Assembly (NCBI GenBank): GCA_002496635.1
Contig: DAKQ01000065.1
Location: 1-8,220, forward strand
DNA from: Euryarchaeota archaeon UBA82
Lineage (GTDB): Archaea; Thermoplasmatota; Poseidoniia; Poseidoniales; Poseidoniaceae
Direction: 5' to 3'
DNA: 8,220 nt
Shown one piece after another: positions 6,660 through 8,220 of the stretch (its first letter is position 1; the number at the start of each line of letters is the position of its first letter). The notes beneath the pieces are model-generated. The model saw only the letters and a program-made list of their open reading frames with translations. It was not told the DNA's origin and did no database searches. A program made the position numbers and the translations under genes.

Positions 6660-8165
6660 ATGATTCGACGTGTCTTGGTTGCGAACCGTGGCGAAATCGC
6701 CTGTCGCATCCTTCGTGCATGTCGAGAGGCTGGTCTTTCATCCGTTGCAATCTATGCAGAAAACGATCGTACTGGAATGTTCCGTGAACTTGCTGACGAG
6801 TCTGTTCTTCTCGAGGGTGATTCAATCACTGAAACATATCTCAATGGTGCAGCAATCATTCAAGTTGCTAAGGAGACAGGTGCAGATGCAATCCATCCTG
6901 GTTTTGGTTTCCTCTCAGAACGAGCAGAGTTTGCTCAGGCTGTCATGGATGCAGGATTTATTTGGATAGGTCCATCTCCTCAAGCCATTGAACAGATGGG
7001 AGACAAGATGTCTGCTCGTCAGATTATGAAGCAAGCAGGTGTTCCTGTCATTCCGGGTGTTGAAATTGAAGAAGAGGACGAAGAACGTGCTCTGGAAGAT
7101 ATTCGCCAAGCTGCTCTCGAAACAGGTTATCCTCTCCTTCTCAAAGCCACTGCGGGTGGCGGGGGAAAGGGGATGCGTGTTGTTCATGCACAGGAAGAAC
7201 TCGAATCTTCAGCACGATCTGCTCGCCGTGAAGCAGTCACTGCGTTTGGAGATGGGCGAGTCTATGTCGAAAAACTCCTTCAGACCTCAAAGCACGTTGA
7301 GATTCAAGTTCTTGCAGATACGCATGGCCGATGCATACACCTTGGAGAGCGTGAATGCAGTGTTCAACGACGCCATCAGAAAGTGTTTGAAGAAGCACCA
7401 TGTGCTTCTATGACTCCAACTCTTCGAGAAAAAATGGGACAAGCAGCTGTATCTGCAGCACAGGCAGTCGATTATGTTGGAGCAGGAACTGTTGAATTCC
7501 TCTTGGCAGAGGATGGTTCGTTCTATTTCCTCGAAATGAATACACGAATTCAAGTCGAACATCCAGTCACTGAAATGGTTACTGGAGTGGATTTGGTTCG
7601 TGAACAACTACGAATTGCAGCAGGAGAGCCGATGTCTGTAGGTGAATTGGAACTCAGAGGGCATGCGATTGAAGTTCGATTGTATGCTGAAGATCCGAGC
7701 AATAACTTCCTTCCTGCAATTGGCCCCTTAGCAGTCTTCCAGCCTCCTACTGGACCAGGTATTCGTTTGGATACAGGTGTAAGAGAAGGCGATGATGTAA
7801 CACCACATTACGATCCAATGCTTGCAAAACTCATTGTTTGGGCACCATCAAGAGCAGAAGCACTTCAACGAATGCGTCGAGCCTTGGATGAGTTTGTTGT
7901 TTTAGGAACAACTACGAACATTGGTTTCTTACGAACTCTTTGTGATACGGAAGAAGTCATCAGTGGTAATACGTACACGACAATGATCGATGATGTCTTT
8001 CCAAATGGCTACGAATTCAATCCAACACAGGAGCATCTCGATGTTGCTTTGATGATTGCAGCAGTTGCAGAAACAACAGGAATGCATCGAGTGTCCCTTT
8101 CCACCACTTCCTCGAAAGAGGGTATTCCAAGCCCCTTCCAGACACTCAATAGGAGGTATCCTTGA
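6660..8165 (+). CDS. liuD: Biotin carboxylase subunit of methylcrotonyl-CoA carboxylase (stand-alone)
   Basis: ATP-grasp enzyme that carboxylates biotin on a carrier protein with ATP and bicarbonate. From ATG 6660 it has 501 residues. Seen in order: the N-terminal ANRGEIACRI (8-17), HPGFGFLSER (79-88), Lys116 in GDKMSAR, the glycine-rich ATP loop ATAGGGGKGMR (163-173), RECSVQRRHQKV (231-242) with the bicarbonate-site Lys, the catalytic EMNTRIQVEHPVTE (292-305), and Arg369 in the C-terminal subdomain. All key residues of E. coli AccC are present. It is about 50 residues longer than AccC (449) but far shorter than methylcrotonyl-CoA carboxylase alpha (about 660), because it ends inside the linker that normally leads to the carrier region. 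No biotinylation motif is present. It begins nine bases after the hydratase and its TGA shares a base with the next ATG. It could instead be called accC/pccA-like; neighbours favour the methylcrotonyl assignment. Confidence 0.92.
   Translation: MIRRVLVANRGEIACRILRACREAGLSSVAIYAENDRTGMFRELADESVLLEGDSITETYLNGAAIIQVAKETGADAIHPGFGFLSERAEFAQAVMDAGFIWIGPSPQAIEQMGDKMSARQIMKQAGVPVIPGVEIEEEDEERALEDIRQAALETGYPLLLKATAGGGGKGMRVVHAQEELESSARSARREAVTAFGDGRVYVEKLLQTSKHVEIQVLADTHGRCIHLGERECSVQRRHQKVFEEAPCASMTPTLREKMGQAAVSAAQAVDYVGAGTVEFLLAEDGSFYFLEMNTRIQVEHPVTEMVTGVDLVREQLRIAAGEPMSVGELELRGHAIEVRLYAEDPSNNFLPAIGPLAVFQPPTGPGIRLDTGVREGDDVTPHYDPMLAKLIVWAPSRAEALQRMRRALDEFVVLGTTTNIGFLRTLCDTEEVISGNTYTTMIDDVFPNGYEFNPTQEHLDVALMIAAVAETTGMHRVSLSTTSSKEGIPSPFQTLNRRYP
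8151..8157 (+). promoter_or_regulatory. Strong Shine-Dalgarno AGGAGGT before the downstream gene
   Basis: AGGAGGT lies within the last codons of the biotin carboxylase gene, seven bases before ATG 8165. It is the strongest ribosome site in the window. It shows that the TGATG junction is a deliberate restart, not merely a sequencing frameshift. Confidence 0.8.
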
Positions 8166-8220
8166 TGCAGCATGAGTTTAGATTCAACAATGAACTCCAT
8201 GAGGTGTCACTTGAGCGTAC
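8165..8220 (+). CDS. Start of a probable biotin-carrier subunit (3'-truncated by window edge)
   Basis: Only 18 full codons are visible, reading MQHEFRFNNELHEVSLER before the window ends. The short beta-strand-like pattern resembles the start of the region that follows the biotin carboxylase domain in methylcrotonyl-CoA carboxylase alpha, the BT coupling domain before the biotinyl domain. The ATG shares its A with the last base of the upstream stop and is served by AGGAGGT at 8151-8157, so translational coupling is likely. Gene presence is well supported. The product is inferred from position and a very short stretch: a carrier protein with an EAMKM-like biotinylation motif is expected beyond the window, but an unrelated liu gene such as the HMG-CoA lyase remains possible. 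Confidence 0.6.
   Translation, partial: MQHEFRFNNELHEVSLER

Noticed and set aside
7039..7413. Alternative-frame + strand frame of 124 codons inside the biotin carboxylase gene
   Set aside because: Overlaps the ATP-grasp core whose frame is unambiguous; the alternative translation has no domain.

Overview
The window carries six protein-coding genes (two cut by the window edges), all on the + strand and tightly packed, with spacers of 9 to 63 bases and about 96% of bases coding. Base composition looks mid-40s % GC by eye. The best taxonomic pointers are a DUF63 membrane protein, a family known essentially from archaea, and a long archaeal-type FKBP isomerase with a C-terminal extension. Together with cytochrome c maturation and amino-acid catabolism genes, this suggests an aerobic heterotrophic euryarchaeon. 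Planktonic Marine Group II/III archaea (Poseidoniia-like) are my first guess. The kingdom call is moderately confident; the clade is inference.

Left part (1-4087): the C-terminal three quarters of a CcmF-type cytochrome c haem lyase with an enlarged membrane core; a 232-residue FKBP-type peptidyl-prolyl isomerase/chaperone; and a 460-residue, about 11-helix DUF63 protein of unknown function. The first is tied to respiration, the second to protein folding. No function can be assigned to the third.

Right part (4141-8220): a leucine (or isoprenoid) catabolic cluster in the order carboxyltransferase beta subunit, methylglutaconyl-CoA hydratase-like crotonase, biotin carboxylase, then the first 18 codons of another gene. 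This is the liuB-liuC-liuD order of bacterial leucine degradation operons. 3-Methylcrotonyl-CoA would be carboxylated to 3-methylglutaconyl-CoA by the two carboxylase parts and biotin carrier, then hydrated to HMG-CoA by the crotonase. The dehydrogenase that feeds the pathway and the HMG-CoA lyase that ends it are not in the window.

The most notable feature is that the carboxylase alpha subunit stops right after the biotin carboxylase domain. A new reading frame follows through a TGATG junction with a near-perfect Shine-Dalgarno sequence, so the usual single alpha chain seems to be two coupled genes. Shine-Dalgarno placement also moves the starts of the carboxyltransferase and the biotin carboxylase to internal ATGs at 4141 and 6660. 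I saw no RNA genes, mobile elements, CRISPR arrays or long repeats, and no wholly unknown system; the interesting points are variations on known ones.
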